Positions 9,801 through 16,414 of a stretch of DNA of 64,000 nucleotides are shown here, piece after piece. Source of the stretch: an uncultured Oscillospiraceae bacterium (GTDB lineage: Bacteria; Bacillota; Clostridia; Oscillospirales; Ruminococcaceae); contig CAKSZX010000003.1 of the NCBI GenBank assembly GCA_934526065.1, forward strand, positions 1-64,000, given 5' to 3'. Position numbers and translations under genes: made by a program. The number at the start of each line of letters is the position of its first letter. Position 1 is the stretch's first letter. The notes under the pieces were generated by a model. That model had not been told where the DNA came from. It was given only the letters and a program-made list of their open reading frames with translations, and did no database searches.

Positions 9801-11081
9801 AAGATTACCTCTTTTGAGAACGTTGTTGAAGTTTACGGTTGCCACCTGACCGGCAACAACGGTTACTCTGTGAACTTCCTGCGGAACATATTTATCAATG
9901 GATTGTTCCGTTACGGTATATACACCGGGCATAAGATTATCAAGCTGAAACTTACCGCCGTTTGCTGTGGTAACAGTTTGATTAACTCCATTCCCTGTGA
10001 TAGTGAATTTGATACCGTCAATCTTTCCGTCCTCACTGGTCTTTACAATCTTACAAGAACCGTAGCTGACTTTCATTTTTACAAAGCCTTTCACAGGGTC
10101 ACTGACATTCTGACTGTACGAAACGACATCTTGAATACCGTTACCGGGAGAGTTTTTACCGTCCGTCCAAACAACAATACCCTTGCGAGTGCCGTTTGTT
10201 TTGGCTGCGGTAATTGTAAACTCCTTGCTGGGTGCTTTTGTCATCGAAACAGTCAACTTATTTCCGCTTTTAGAAAAAGTTACACCGTCAACATTGGCAG
10301 AAAACTCATAATTACCAAGCACACCGTTTGTATCTGTAAGAGTAGTAACATACTTACTTCCGTCCCATTTGAGTTCATTCACCTTTGCAGAACCGCTTGA
10401 CTTAGTACAGAAACTTGGCACTTTTGTGTGTTTCTGTACGCTTTCCGACATACTGTTGTAGTAAGCCATAATACGGCTATAAAGGGGATGACCTTTTTGA
10501 ATGTGGTCGAGAATAGCGTCATAACTACCGGGCGACTTATGATTAAAGCTTTCATCTCTTTCGCCGACAATGGTTTCCCAAATAAGGAGCTGTGTTGCGA
10601 TTGCGTGCGAAAGTTTATCTGCGTCATCGCTGTTCTGTGATTTCCAACTCGTGCTAATGCTACCGCAATATCCGTACTGCAAAATACGACCGATATTAAG
10701 TCGAATGTCATCGCCGGAAATTGTGCCGTTAGAGCCAAGATTATTGAAATAATCTTCATTTTTCTCGGTAAGTGTATCACCGGTATGCTGACCTGTACCC
10801 GGCTCGATACAGTAAGCAATATTGCCCGAATACGAGCCCATCGCTCTGAGTGAATCGGTGCTTATTGCGTGAGAGTACCAACTGTTCATAAATTTGAGTT
10901 CACCGTGACCCCACTTACCGTTGTTGTTCGTATCTCCGCTACGGGGAAGTTCCATAATATACACATCGGACTTCGTACCCGAAGCGGCATAGGCAGTTGT
11001 CCCGATATTTGCAAATACACCGAGACTGAGAACCGCAGCCATTACAAGCGATACGGCTCTCTTGAATTTCGTTTTTACCAT
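6834..11081 (-). CDS. Sortase-anchored surface adhesin with N-terminal thioester domain and about ten CnaB repeats
   Basis: This is a 1415-residue secreted, cell-wall-anchored protein. The start at 11081 follows AAGGAGG; a longer frame to 11234 has no support. Residues 1-32 are a signal peptide (ending TTAYA). The next 250 residues fit a thioester domain: Cys91 in AYCIEPG and Gln164 in TQLLIWE are the expected cross-link partners for covalent host or surface binding. From about residue 330 there are some ten CnaB/SpaA-type beta domains, each starting with a KGNI/KVDA-like lysine strand and ending with a glutamate strand (VREIEAP, VVEIKAP). One carries a calcium-loop-like DVNGDGKLDDDD. The C-terminus has DTPKTGD (1374-1380), a variant sortase signal, then a hydrophobic span and KKKKEDDE. 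No sortase gene lies in the window. The gene is within an ICE and may aid mating-pair contact or mucosal adhesion (inference). Confidence 0.9.
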   Translation of the reverse strand: MVKTKFKRAVSLVMAAVLSLGVFANIGTTAYAASGTKSDVYIMELPRSGDTNNNGKWGHGELKFMNSWYSHAISTDSLRAMGSYSGNIAYCIEPGTGQHTGDTLTEKNEDYFNNLGSNGTISGDDIRLNIGRILQYGYCGSISTSWKSQNSDDADKLSHAIATQLLIWETIVGERDESFNHKSPGSYDAILDHIQKGHPLYSRIMAYYNSMSESVQKHTKVPSFCTKSSGSAKVNELKWDGSKYVTTLTDTNGVLGNYEFSANVDGVTFSKSGNKLTVSMTKAPSKEFTITAAKTNGTRKGIVVWTDGKNSPGNGIQDVVSYSQNVSDPVKGFVKMKVSYGSCKIVKTSEDGKIDGIKFTITGNGVNQTVTTANGGKFQLDNLMPGVYTVTEQSIDKYVPQEVHRVTVVAGQVATVNFNNVLKRGNLQVIKSSEDNLVEGVTFHLYGTSLAGIAVDEYAVTDKNGVATFKDVLISGSTPYTLEEVDTAIRYVVPEKQTAPIKWNEVTNRDFTNILKKFSVTVTKSDREEGTAQGDAKLSGAVYGIYKGETLVDKYVTDSNGQFTTKEYVCDSDWTVREITPSEGYLLDKTVHKVGAEPKRFTIEHNLVPNDVTEQVVKGNIAIIKHTDDGETKIETPEKGAEFEVYLKSSGSFEKADKDEKDTIVCDENGFGQTKDMPYGVYTVHQTKGWEGRELMKDFDVFIAQDGQTYRYLINNANFESYIKVVKVDAESGKNIPYAGAGFKIYDPNGNQVSMTFTYPTPTTIDTFYTDANGALVTPQKLEYGKGYSLVEVQAPYGYVLDSTPVYFDVTQDNSSDEGGITVIKVDKSNMAQKGTINITKTGEVFFGVNVFGEEGKDVIYQPEYKVSGLAGATYEITAAEDVYTPDGTLRYSKGDVVDTVTTDEDGFAKSKELYLGKYTVVEIKAPNGMVINNEKHSVELTYAGQDVAVTETATSFYNERQKVKISLEKVLEQNDIFGIGKNDEIKNISFGLYAKEDIVSSSGTVIPADGLIEIITLDENGKATVNTDLPFGSYYIKEIATDKHYILSDTQYPFTFKYVGQDTETVEIKVNDGKPIENKFIYGSVSGKKVDENGEALNGALIGIFKADETVFTREHALMTAVSKKDGSFSFAKVPYGNWIVREIEAPTGFVLDDTSYEVNISENEQVVEVAITNEYIHGNIQITKVDADYPDNKLTGATFEVYRDVNGDGKLDDDDELIGNLNETSTGIYEMKELLYGKYLVRETKAPDGFELDKGVYSVFIENDETTYNVENKAGVGFINQAMKGNLKIKKTSSDGKVEGFTFRVTGENGYDRSFTTDRNGEIFIEGLRIGEYTVSEVSDNVSAGYVLPADKKVSVKVGSTTVVEMHNVLRDTPKTGDNSKVGLWTALAGLSVLGIAGTAFVALRKKKKEDDE

Positions 11082-11151
11082 TTGGTTTTCCTCCTTAAAA
11101 TGAAAGAACGCACCGATTATCAGTGCGTTCAATTCTGTGTTTGATTTAGTT

Positions 11152-11829
11152 TTAGCAATATCCGATGTAGATTTCATATTCCGTATCGGATACCTTTTCA
11201 GCCCATACCCATACTGCTGTAAAGCTCTCAACATTTTTGTATCTGTTCAACCTGCTTTTAATGTCGTCTTTAATGCCTGTTCGCCTGCTATTTGCTGTAA
11301 TGGGGTTGTCCCAACATTCCGTCGCTGTGCTGTCAAGTTCCAAGCCAATACTTTGAGCATAGCTCTTTGCGTAACTCACATATTCGCTCACATCAAAATT
11401 CTGTTTTGGCAGCTCTGTGGGTTTCGGTACTTTCGGCTTTTCTGTTGGCTTTTGTGTGGCGGATGTCGGTTCTTTTGACTGTTCCGTGTTTTTTTTGGAA
11501 GCAGTCGGTGTATTTGTCTGCTCTGACGGTTCGGACTTTTGCTTTTCAGGACTGTTTTCTTCCGCAGGTTCTGACTGAACATTGCTGCCAGTCCTACTTT
11601 CAGCGGCTCTTGTGCTTTCGTCAGTCGCATTCGGTGCTTTTTCCTGAACAACTGAGCTTTCCTGTTCGGTTGATGTTTCTTCCTGATATTGCGTTTCAGT
11701 ATTACCAGCCGGAAAAGAAGTCTCTGTTTTCGTTTCATTCTTTGCGGCTTCTTTGGCTGTGTTACTGCTGCAACCAACAAGTAAAATCATAAAACAAGCA
11801 AGCATACAAGCGGGTAATTTCTTTTTCAT
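11152..11829 (-). CDS. Lipoprotein with Ser/Thr/Glu-rich stalk and small C-terminal domain
   Basis: The 225-residue product starts with a lipoprotein signal peptide and lipobox LLVGC, with Cys20 as the lipidation site. Residues about 21-140 are a low-complexity stalk rich in S, T, E, P, Q and K, suited to crossing the peptidoglycan. The C-terminal 80 residues form a compact domain (DVSEYVSYAKSYAQSIGLEL to YEIYIGYC) whose last residue is cysteine. The start follows GAAAGGAGC. It lies between parB and the adhesin, an order seen in related conjugative elements. I do not recognise the terminal domain. A role in surface exclusion or mating is possible but unproven. Confidence 0.75.
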   Translation of the reverse strand: MKKKLPACMLACFMILLVGCSSNTAKEAAKNETKTETSFPAGNTETQYQEETSTEQESSVVQEKAPNATDESTRAAESRTGSNVQSEPAEENSPEKQKSEPSEQTNTPTASKKNTEQSKEPTSATQKPTEKPKVPKPTELPKQNFDVSEYVSYAKSYAQSIGLELDSTATECWDNPITANSRRTGIKDDIKSRLNRYKNVESFTAVWVWAEKVSDTEYEIYIGYC

Positions 11830-11976
11830 AGCATATCGCTCCTTTCGCCTTAATCGTACTCAATCAGGCGAAAAACAGCAACGGTGCGAATATCCAAACT
11901 TTTTATCGTATCAGACATTTTATTTGTATTTCAAATGTGCGAACCCTTTATTAGACAGCTATAAGTTATGAGAGAT

Positions 11977-12006
11977 AGATATATTCAAGTGAGATAGAAT
12001 ATATCT
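11977..12006. repeat. Perfect 10-bp inverted repeat between parB and the lipoprotein gene
   Basis: AGATATATTC (11977-11986) and GAATATATCT (11997-12006) are exact reverse complements separated by 10 bases. There is no T-run, so it is not an obvious terminator. It may be a ParB-binding centromere or an operator for the lipoprotein/adhesin transcript. The rest of the 11830-12069 gap holds only a 7-bp TTCGCCT/AGGCGAA inverted repeat near the lipoprotein start. Confidence 0.45.
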
Positions 12007-12069
12007 TTTCAGCAGGTAAACAGTAGGTATTAGGGGGTAGAGTGTGAGAAGGGGGAGTAACAAAAGCGG

Positions 12070-13002
12070 CTATCTGCTGTCACGGTCAGCTCGTTGTCTG
12101 AGATACTTGTTGTAATGCTCCAATGCCTTGCACACAAAGTCCTCCGTTTGGCTGATTGGGATGTTCTTCGGGATAAGCTGTCGCACTCTGTCGCCCCTTA
12201 ACACAATCTTCTCTTTCTGATTTGGCTTTTCTTCCGACATAATGGCTTGGATAGCTTCGGTTGTGAGTTTCCCCTCATCGAAAAACTTTCGCATACGGAT
12301 AGTCTGGTCGTGAGAGGGAGTTGCGTCGTTCATATCAATCTCGTCAACCACATCACGCTGACAATCTTCGTCAAGATACGACAATTCAACCGCCGGTCGC
12401 ATTTTAATTCGTCCCTCATCGACAAATTCAAGCAGTTCGGGAACAAGATTTGTAAGGCGAACATAACGCTGAATTTGCGTTTTACTGTCCTCTGATTTGT
12501 CCGCAATTTGCTCAACCGAGAACTTCTGACCCACTGGGGTAGAAGTTAAATCGGAACGAAAGCCCTGTCTTTTCATTGCGTCCAATCGCATTTTGTAGGC
12601 AAAGGCTTTTTCAGAGGGAAGTATCTGTGACCTTTGGAAATTACTCTCCACCATTAAAATTGTTGCTTCATCTCGATTAAGGTCAACAACCTCACAACGG
12701 AGTGTATCAAAACCGGCAAGTTCACTTGCTCGTTTTCGTCTGTGTCCCGATATGAGTTCGTATCTTCCGTCCTCTTTCTGCCTTACCGTTGCCGGAGTAA
12801 TCACTCCACGCTCCTTGATACTCTCAACGAGCTGCTGCATATCCTCATCGTCACGCACCTTAAACGGGTGGTCGGGGAAATCGTCAATCAACTCTAACGG
12901 AATATCTCGAATTTTTGAAAGTTTTTCTTCATCTCTCTGCTCTTGTGTTGAAAACAAGTCATCGAGCCTCGTGAGAGTGAAGTCGCTCTTTCTTCCTGCC
13001 AT
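12070..13002 (-). CDS. parB: ParB/Spo0J-family partition protein of the ICE
   Basis: This 310-residue protein acts as the DNA-binding CTPase partner of ParA in segregating or stabilising the element when it is excised. Visible motifs are the ParB N-terminal domain (IPLELIDDFPDHPFKV, ending in the GHRRKRAS box), then VESNFQRSQILPSEKAFAY, and a helix-turn-helix in the middle (FSVEQIADKSEDSKTQIQRY). The start at 13002 follows AAGGAGGTG. It overlaps the end of parA by 44 bases in another frame, so the two are translationally linked. The C-terminus is polar and basic. Confidence 0.9.
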   Translation of the reverse strand: MAGRKSDFTLTRLDDLFSTQEQRDEEKLSKIRDIPLELIDDFPDHPFKVRDDEDMQQLVESIKERGVITPATVRQKEDGRYELISGHRRKRASELAGFDTLRCEVVDLNRDEATILMVESNFQRSQILPSEKAFAYKMRLDAMKRQGFRSDLTSTPVGQKFSVEQIADKSEDSKTQIQRYVRLTNLVPELLEFVDEGRIKMRPAVELSYLDEDCQRDVVDEIDMNDATPSHDQTIRMRKFFDEGKLTTEAIQAIMSEEKPNQKEKIVLRGDRVRQLIPKNIPISQTEDFVCKALEHYNKYLRQRADRDSR

Positions 13003-13783
13003 CGGCTAACACCTCCTTCGTTAATTCGGTGTATGCCTTAGACACCGTACTGTTGGGTTCATAGGCAAAAATGCTCTTGCCTTTTGAAGAAGTCTCTGCG
13101 GCTTTTACGGCAATCGGTATATGTGTTCGATACATCTTGATTTGACTGCCGAAGTTTTCTCGCAACGCTTCTACTGTACTTTTGGCGAGATTGGTACGGC
13201 TATCCACCAAGGTGAGAAGCATACCGTCAATCTTTAAGTTTGGATTGATACGCTTCTTTACTCGTGAAATTGTCTGCACAAGCTGCGTCATACCCTTAGC
13301 CGATAAATACTGAGCCTGAACAGGAATTATAACGCTGTCGGCAGCAGACAAAGCATTGATTGTTACCATGCCGAGTGAGGGCATACAATCTATAAGGATA
13401 TAGTCGTATTTGTCCTTAACTTCGCTGAGATAATTTCTCAATGCCGTTTCTCTGCTCATTGCGTTGACAAGGTTAAATTCCATTGCCGAGAGTTCAAGAT
13501 TTGCCGGAACAAGGTCAACACCTTCGTCGTGGTGTAAGATACCGACCATAGGGTCTTTCATCGTTTCGTTAATCACTTCTGTAAGTTTCGTTGCAAGCGT
13601 GATACCCAAGTTATCCGTATCTCTCCAACCAAGACAAGTAGTCAAGTCGCCCTGTGGGTCTGCGTCTATGAGCAACACTTTCTTACCCTGCATTGCAAGA
13701 CCGACGCCGAGGTTTACCGTAGTGGTTGTCTTTCCAACTCCGCCTTTTTGATTGCATATTGCAATCGTTTTGCAGTTCGACAC
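12959..13783 (-). CDS. parA: ParA/Soj-family partition ATPase of the ICE
   Basis: This 274-residue deviant-Walker ATPase pairs with ParB. It has the KGGVGKTT P-loop (residues 13-20, signature lysine K13), DADPQGDLT switch I and the hydrophobic Walker B stretch YILIDCMPSLG. It starts with GTG at 13783, supported by AAGGAGG 8 bases upstream; no ATG is better placed. The last 25 residues are basic and overlap parB. The long hairpin-rich leader upstream (about 13,800-14,230) belongs to this transcript or to the element's transfer or replication origin. Confidence 0.92.
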   Translation of the reverse strand: MSNCKTIAICNQKGGVGKTTTTVNLGVGLAMQGKKVLLIDADPQGDLTTCLGWRDTDNLGITLATKLTEVINETMKDPMVGILHHDEGVDLVPANLELSAMEFNLVNAMSRETALRNYLSEVKDKYDYILIDCMPSLGMVTINALSAADSVIIPVQAQYLSAKGMTQLVQTISRVKKRINPNLKIDGMLLTLVDSRTNLAKSTVEALRENFGSQIKMYRTHIPIAVKAAETSSKGKSIFAYEPNSTVSKAYTELTKEVLADGRKKERLHSHEAR

Positions 13784-13799
13784 TTTTGCGTCCTCCTTT

Positions 13800-14230
13800 C
13801 TTAAAATTCATAACCATTAGAATATGGCTATGTACTTGACCGTTTCATTTCCTAAACGGTCGTGGCAATATTTATTCTCAATATCCCTTGCCGAGCAAAA
13901 CGCTTTTGGGAAGTCGCTAAGGAACAGACTGCTATCTGTATCATAGGAGTTTCACCTCTGCCGGGTTCTCCGCCAGCTCCGTAGAGAAGTATCATTATCC
14001 TTCTGACTGTCATCGCCGTAACAGGGGCAACCTGTTACTTGTACCGGGAGTTCTCGCTGTTCTCAGTGAGAGGTTATGGCGTACCCGATAAGGTGGCTAT
14101 CATCAGAATTAAAGTCTTAGCGACCTGTATATTCAATTTTCAAAGTCCAAATGAAAGGCTCCGAATTGTCATTCGGAATTAACCCCTTCACTTGTTTGAA
14201 CTGGGAGACGAAAAAATGGGGGTATTTTTC
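13800..14230 (-). ncRNA. Candidate structured non-coding leader / origin region upstream of parA
   Basis: About 430 bases without a convincing gene contain many exact inverted repeats. GACCGTTT/AAACGGTC lies at 13838-13861, GTAACAG/CTGTTAC at 14018-14038, CTCGCTG/CAGTGAG (one G-T) at 14053-14070, and TCCGAAT/ATTCGGA at 14160-14177. A long-range 9-bp match, GTCGCTAAG (13913-13921) with CTTAGCGAC (14116-14124), encloses the central hairpins. This looks like a multi-branched RNA or a structured origin. A 53-codon frame within it has no ribosome-binding site and is probably spurious. Which strand is functional is inferred from parA. Confidence 0.5.
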
Positions 14231-14256
14231 AAAGAAAATTCAAAAACATTTTGAAA

Positions 14257-14304
14257 CAAAAAAGAGCCGCCTATTTTCCTCTTAATTGAGGTCAATAGAC
14301 GGCT
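14257..14304 (-). terminator. Intrinsic terminator downstream of the 59-codon gene
   Basis: AGCCG-C-CTATT pairs with AATAG-A-CGGCT around an inner CCTC/GAGG stem. On the minus strand GGCGGCTC is followed by TTTTTTGTTTC. It lies just after the small gene at 14319-14498. Confidence 0.8.
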
Positions 14305-14318
14305 ACTGATTTCATATA

Positions 14319-14498
14319 TCAGATGTATTTAATTTTGATTTTTCTTTTCTTAGCTGAAAGAACCTTGCAGAGAATATCATCAACTGCATCTGTATATTTT
14401 CCTTGTTCTATTAAACGGTTTTTCAAATTTAATAAAGAGATAATAATTTGTTTTTGTTCATCTGCATTTAGGTATATATGATAAATTTCTGTTCCCAT
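14319..14498 (-). CDS. Small hypothetical ICE protein (59 aa)
   Basis: The frame starts ATG at 14498 with GGAGAG upstream and reads MGTEIYHIYLNADEQKQII, then a helical SLLNLKNRLIEQGKY, a VDDILCKVLSAKK segment and a lysine-rich tail. It is followed at once by a strong terminator, which supports a real short transcript. A competing 18-codon frame starts a few bases upstream. I cannot assign a function. It is the gene nearest the ICE end, where regulators of excision are often found. Confidence 0.55.
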   Translation of the reverse strand: MGTEIYHIYLNADEQKQIIISLLNLKNRLIEQGKYTDAVDDILCKVLSAKKRKIKIKYI

Positions 14499-14566
14499 TG
14501 CATTTTCTCTCCATCGGTTTTATTACTCCTTTATATTACTATGAGTAATAAAATATTGCCAATATG

Positions 14567-14605
14567 CGAAAAAAGGCTACCGCCTCAATACGAGGCAGTA
14601 GCCTT
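14567..14605 (-). terminator. Intrinsic terminator near the ICE end
   Basis: AAGGCTAC (14573-14580) pairs with GTAGCCTT (14598-14605), with GCCTC/GAGGC inside. On the minus strand the stem is followed by TTTTTTCGC. It insulates the ICE from guaA transcription together with the hairpin at 14717-14766. Confidence 0.75.
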
Positions 14606-14659
14606 AAAAAATGTGCAAAATTCTGTTTTACTTGCAAACCACCGGGGACTATTTCATCT

Positions 14660-14707
14660 GTTGCAAAACACTTTTTTCGAGCAACGTGTTGCAAAAGTGT
14701 TGCAAAA
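14660..14707. repeat. Direct repeats GTTGCAAAA at the ICE terminus
   Basis: GTTGCAAAA occurs at 14660, 14688 and 14699. The last two are part of a perfect 11-bp tandem GTGTTGCAAAA (14686-14696 and 14697-14707). Short direct repeats near the end of an integrated element fit arm-type binding sites for a tyrosine integrase or excisionase. This is inference from position. Confidence 0.5.
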
Positions 14708-14716
14708 ACGGTTGTT

Positions 14717-14766
14717 CAAAAAGTGCCAAGTCCCGAAACCCGCATAAATACTGGGTTTTTCGGCAC
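14717..14766 (-). terminator. Intrinsic terminator after guaA
   Basis: On the minus strand, GTGCC and an inner AACCC/GGGTT stem close with GGCAC followed by TTTTTG. It begins about 18 bases past the guaA stop codon and may have been supplied by the inserted element. Confidence 0.7.
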
Positions 14767-14777
14767 ATCTAAACCAA

Positions 14778-14815
14778 GGGGAACTACTCCCACTCAATAG
14801 TTGCCGGTGGTTTTG
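14778..14815 (-). other. Probable ICE attachment site in the 3' end of guaA
   Basis: The last codons of guaA read (minus strand) CCACCGGCAACTATTGAG then TGGGAGTAG. The 3' end of guaA is a well-known integration target for tyrosine-recombinase elements. ICE genes, terminators and direct repeats begin within 150 bases, so the crossover core should lie here. The second copy of the core would be outside the window, so the exact bases cannot be set. Confidence 0.55.
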
Positions 14816-16325
14816 ATGTTACATCATAAACAATTCTGTTTATATGTGCAACTTCATTTACAATTCTTATAGAAACCTTATCCAAAACTTCATATGGTAT
14901 TCTTGCCCAATCTGCCGTCATAAAGTCAGTGGTTGTAACACCTCTCAAAGCCAATGTGTACTCGTAAGTTCTGTGGTCGCCCATAGCGCCTACCGACTTC
15001 ATTCCGGTGAGAACCGCAAAGTACTGGTTAATGCTGTATTCAAGGTGGGCGTTTGCGATTTCCTCACGGAAAATAGCATCGGCATCACGGAGAATATCCA
15101 GCTTTTCCTTTGTAACCTCACCTAAAACTCTGATGCCGAGACCCGGACCCGGGAACGGCTGGCGCATTACAAGATATTCAGGCAAGCCAAGCTCACGACC
15201 AAGCTGTCTTACTTCATCCTTAAACAGCATTCTCAAAGGTTCGATGATTTCTTTAAAGTCAACATAATCCGGCAAACCGCCTACATTGTGGTGGCTCTTG
15301 ATTACATCGGCAGAGCCCAAACCGGATTCAATAACATCAGGGTAAATAGTGCCTTGGGCGAGGTAGTCAACCTGGCCGATTTTCTTTCCCTCAATCTCAA
15401 AAACACGGATAAATTCTTCACCGATAATCTTTCTCTTTCTTTCGGGATCCGTAACGCCTTTAAGAGCAGTCAAAAATCTTTCTTCCGCATTCACACGAAC
15501 GAAATTTATATCCCATTTTGAGAAAGCCTGTTCAACTTCGTCACCCTCATTTTTTCTCATAAGACCATGGTCAACGAAAACGCAGGTAAGCTGATTGCCA
15601 ACTGCCTCGGCAATCAAAGCCGCCGCAACAGATGAATCCACACCGCCTGAGAGAGCAAGCAAAACTTTGCCGTTGCCGACTTTTTCTCTGATTTGCTTGA
15701 TAGCTGTATCTTTATAACTGCCCATTTTCCAATCGCCTGCACAGTGGCAAACTTCATAAAGGAAATTAGAGATTATATTTTTTCCGTACTCCGTGTGATT
15801 AACTTCCGGGTGAAACTGTACGCCGTAGAAACCCAACTCCTCATTGGCGATACCTACATTTGGACATTTGTCGCTGTGGGCAACAAGCTTCCAATTTTCC
15901 GGTACCTTAGCCATGTAATCACCGTGGCTCATCCATGTTATGCTCTGTTCCGGCATACCCTTAAAGAGCTTGCAAGATGTATCAAAATATGTTTCTGTGC
16001 TGCCATATTCCCTTGCAGAAGCGTCCTGTGCCTCTGTTACAAGACCGCCAAGGTGATGGCTCAACAGCTGACAGCCGTAGCAAATACCCAAAATCGGAAT
16101 ACCCCGACTGAAAATTCTTGTATCCGGGTGCGGTGAATCCGGCAAATAAACGCTGTCCGGGCCGCCTGTAAAAATAAATCCCTTAGGATTTAAGGCCATA
16201 AGTTCTTCAAAAGGTGTGGTGTAAGGTTTTACAACGCAGTAAACATTACTTTCACGCACACGCCTTGCTATAAGCTGATTATATTGACCGCCGAAATCGA
16301 CAATCACTATCATTTCCTGTGACAT
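14784..16325 (-). CDS. guaA: GMP synthase (glutamine-hydrolysing)
   Basis: This 513-residue cytosolic enzyme converts XMP, ATP and glutamine to GMP. The N-terminal class I amidotransferase domain has the nucleophile Cys82 in GICYGCQ and its His/Glu partners in FHPEVNHTEYG. The ATP-pyrophosphatase domain has LALSGGVDSSVAA. The C-terminal dimerisation domain ends PPATIEWE as in other GuaA proteins, so the reading frame is intact despite element integration at its end. The ATG at 16325 follows AAGGAG. It lies just downstream of guaB, giving the two-step IMP to XMP to GMP branch, with a hairpin between the two genes. Confidence 0.97.
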   Translation of the reverse strand: MSQEMIVIVDFGGQYNQLIARRVRESNVYCVVKPYTTPFEELMALNPKGFIFTGGPDSVYLPDSPHPDTRIFSRGIPILGICYGCQLLSHHLGGLVTEAQDASAREYGSTETYFDTSCKLFKGMPEQSITWMSHGDYMAKVPENWKLVAHSDKCPNVGIANEELGFYGVQFHPEVNHTEYGKNIISNFLYEVCHCAGDWKMGSYKDTAIKQIREKVGNGKVLLALSGGVDSSVAAALIAEAVGNQLTCVFVDHGLMRKNEGDEVEQAFSKWDINFVRVNAEERFLTALKGVTDPERKRKIIGEEFIRVFEIEGKKIGQVDYLAQGTIYPDVIESGLGSADVIKSHHNVGGLPDYVDFKEIIEPLRMLFKDEVRQLGRELGLPEYLVMRQPFPGPGLGIRVLGEVTKEKLDILRDADAIFREEIANAHLEYSINQYFAVLTGMKSVGAMGDHRTYEYTLALRGVTTTDFMTADWARIPYEVLDKVSIRIVNEVAHINRIVYDVTSKPPATIEWE

Positions 16326-16366
16326 AAAATCTCCTTATAATTAAATATCGTAAAATAAATAATTAT

Positions 16367-16414
16367 AGGGCAACACCTCATATTTACACCATGGGGTGTC
16401 GCCCTTAAAATTAC
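16367..16414 (-). terminator. Palindromic terminator-like repeat after guaB (copy A)
   Basis: AGGGC-ACACC pairs with GGTGT-GCCCT around a short loop, just after the guaB stop. The same architecture with the same TTAAAATTACTT flank recurs after proS at 58988-59034, suggesting a dispersed palindromic family used as terminators. The minus-strand tail is T/A-rich rather than a pure T-run. Confidence 0.55.

Noticed and set aside
9204..10400. 398-codon plus-strand frame opposite the adhesin gene
   Set aside because: The open frame results from the biased codon use of the CnaB repeats on the other strand; the product is cysteine-rich with no recognisable domain.
11388..11780. 130-codon frame overlapping the lipoprotein gene in another frame
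   Set aside because: The K/R/Q/P-rich sequence mirrors the repetitive stalk codons of the lipoprotein; no ribosome-binding site or family match, unlike the nested tnpV.
13850..14040. 53-codon minus-strand frame in the parA leader
   Set aside because: It has no ribosome-binding site and overlaps the hairpins; conserved structure is a better explanation.
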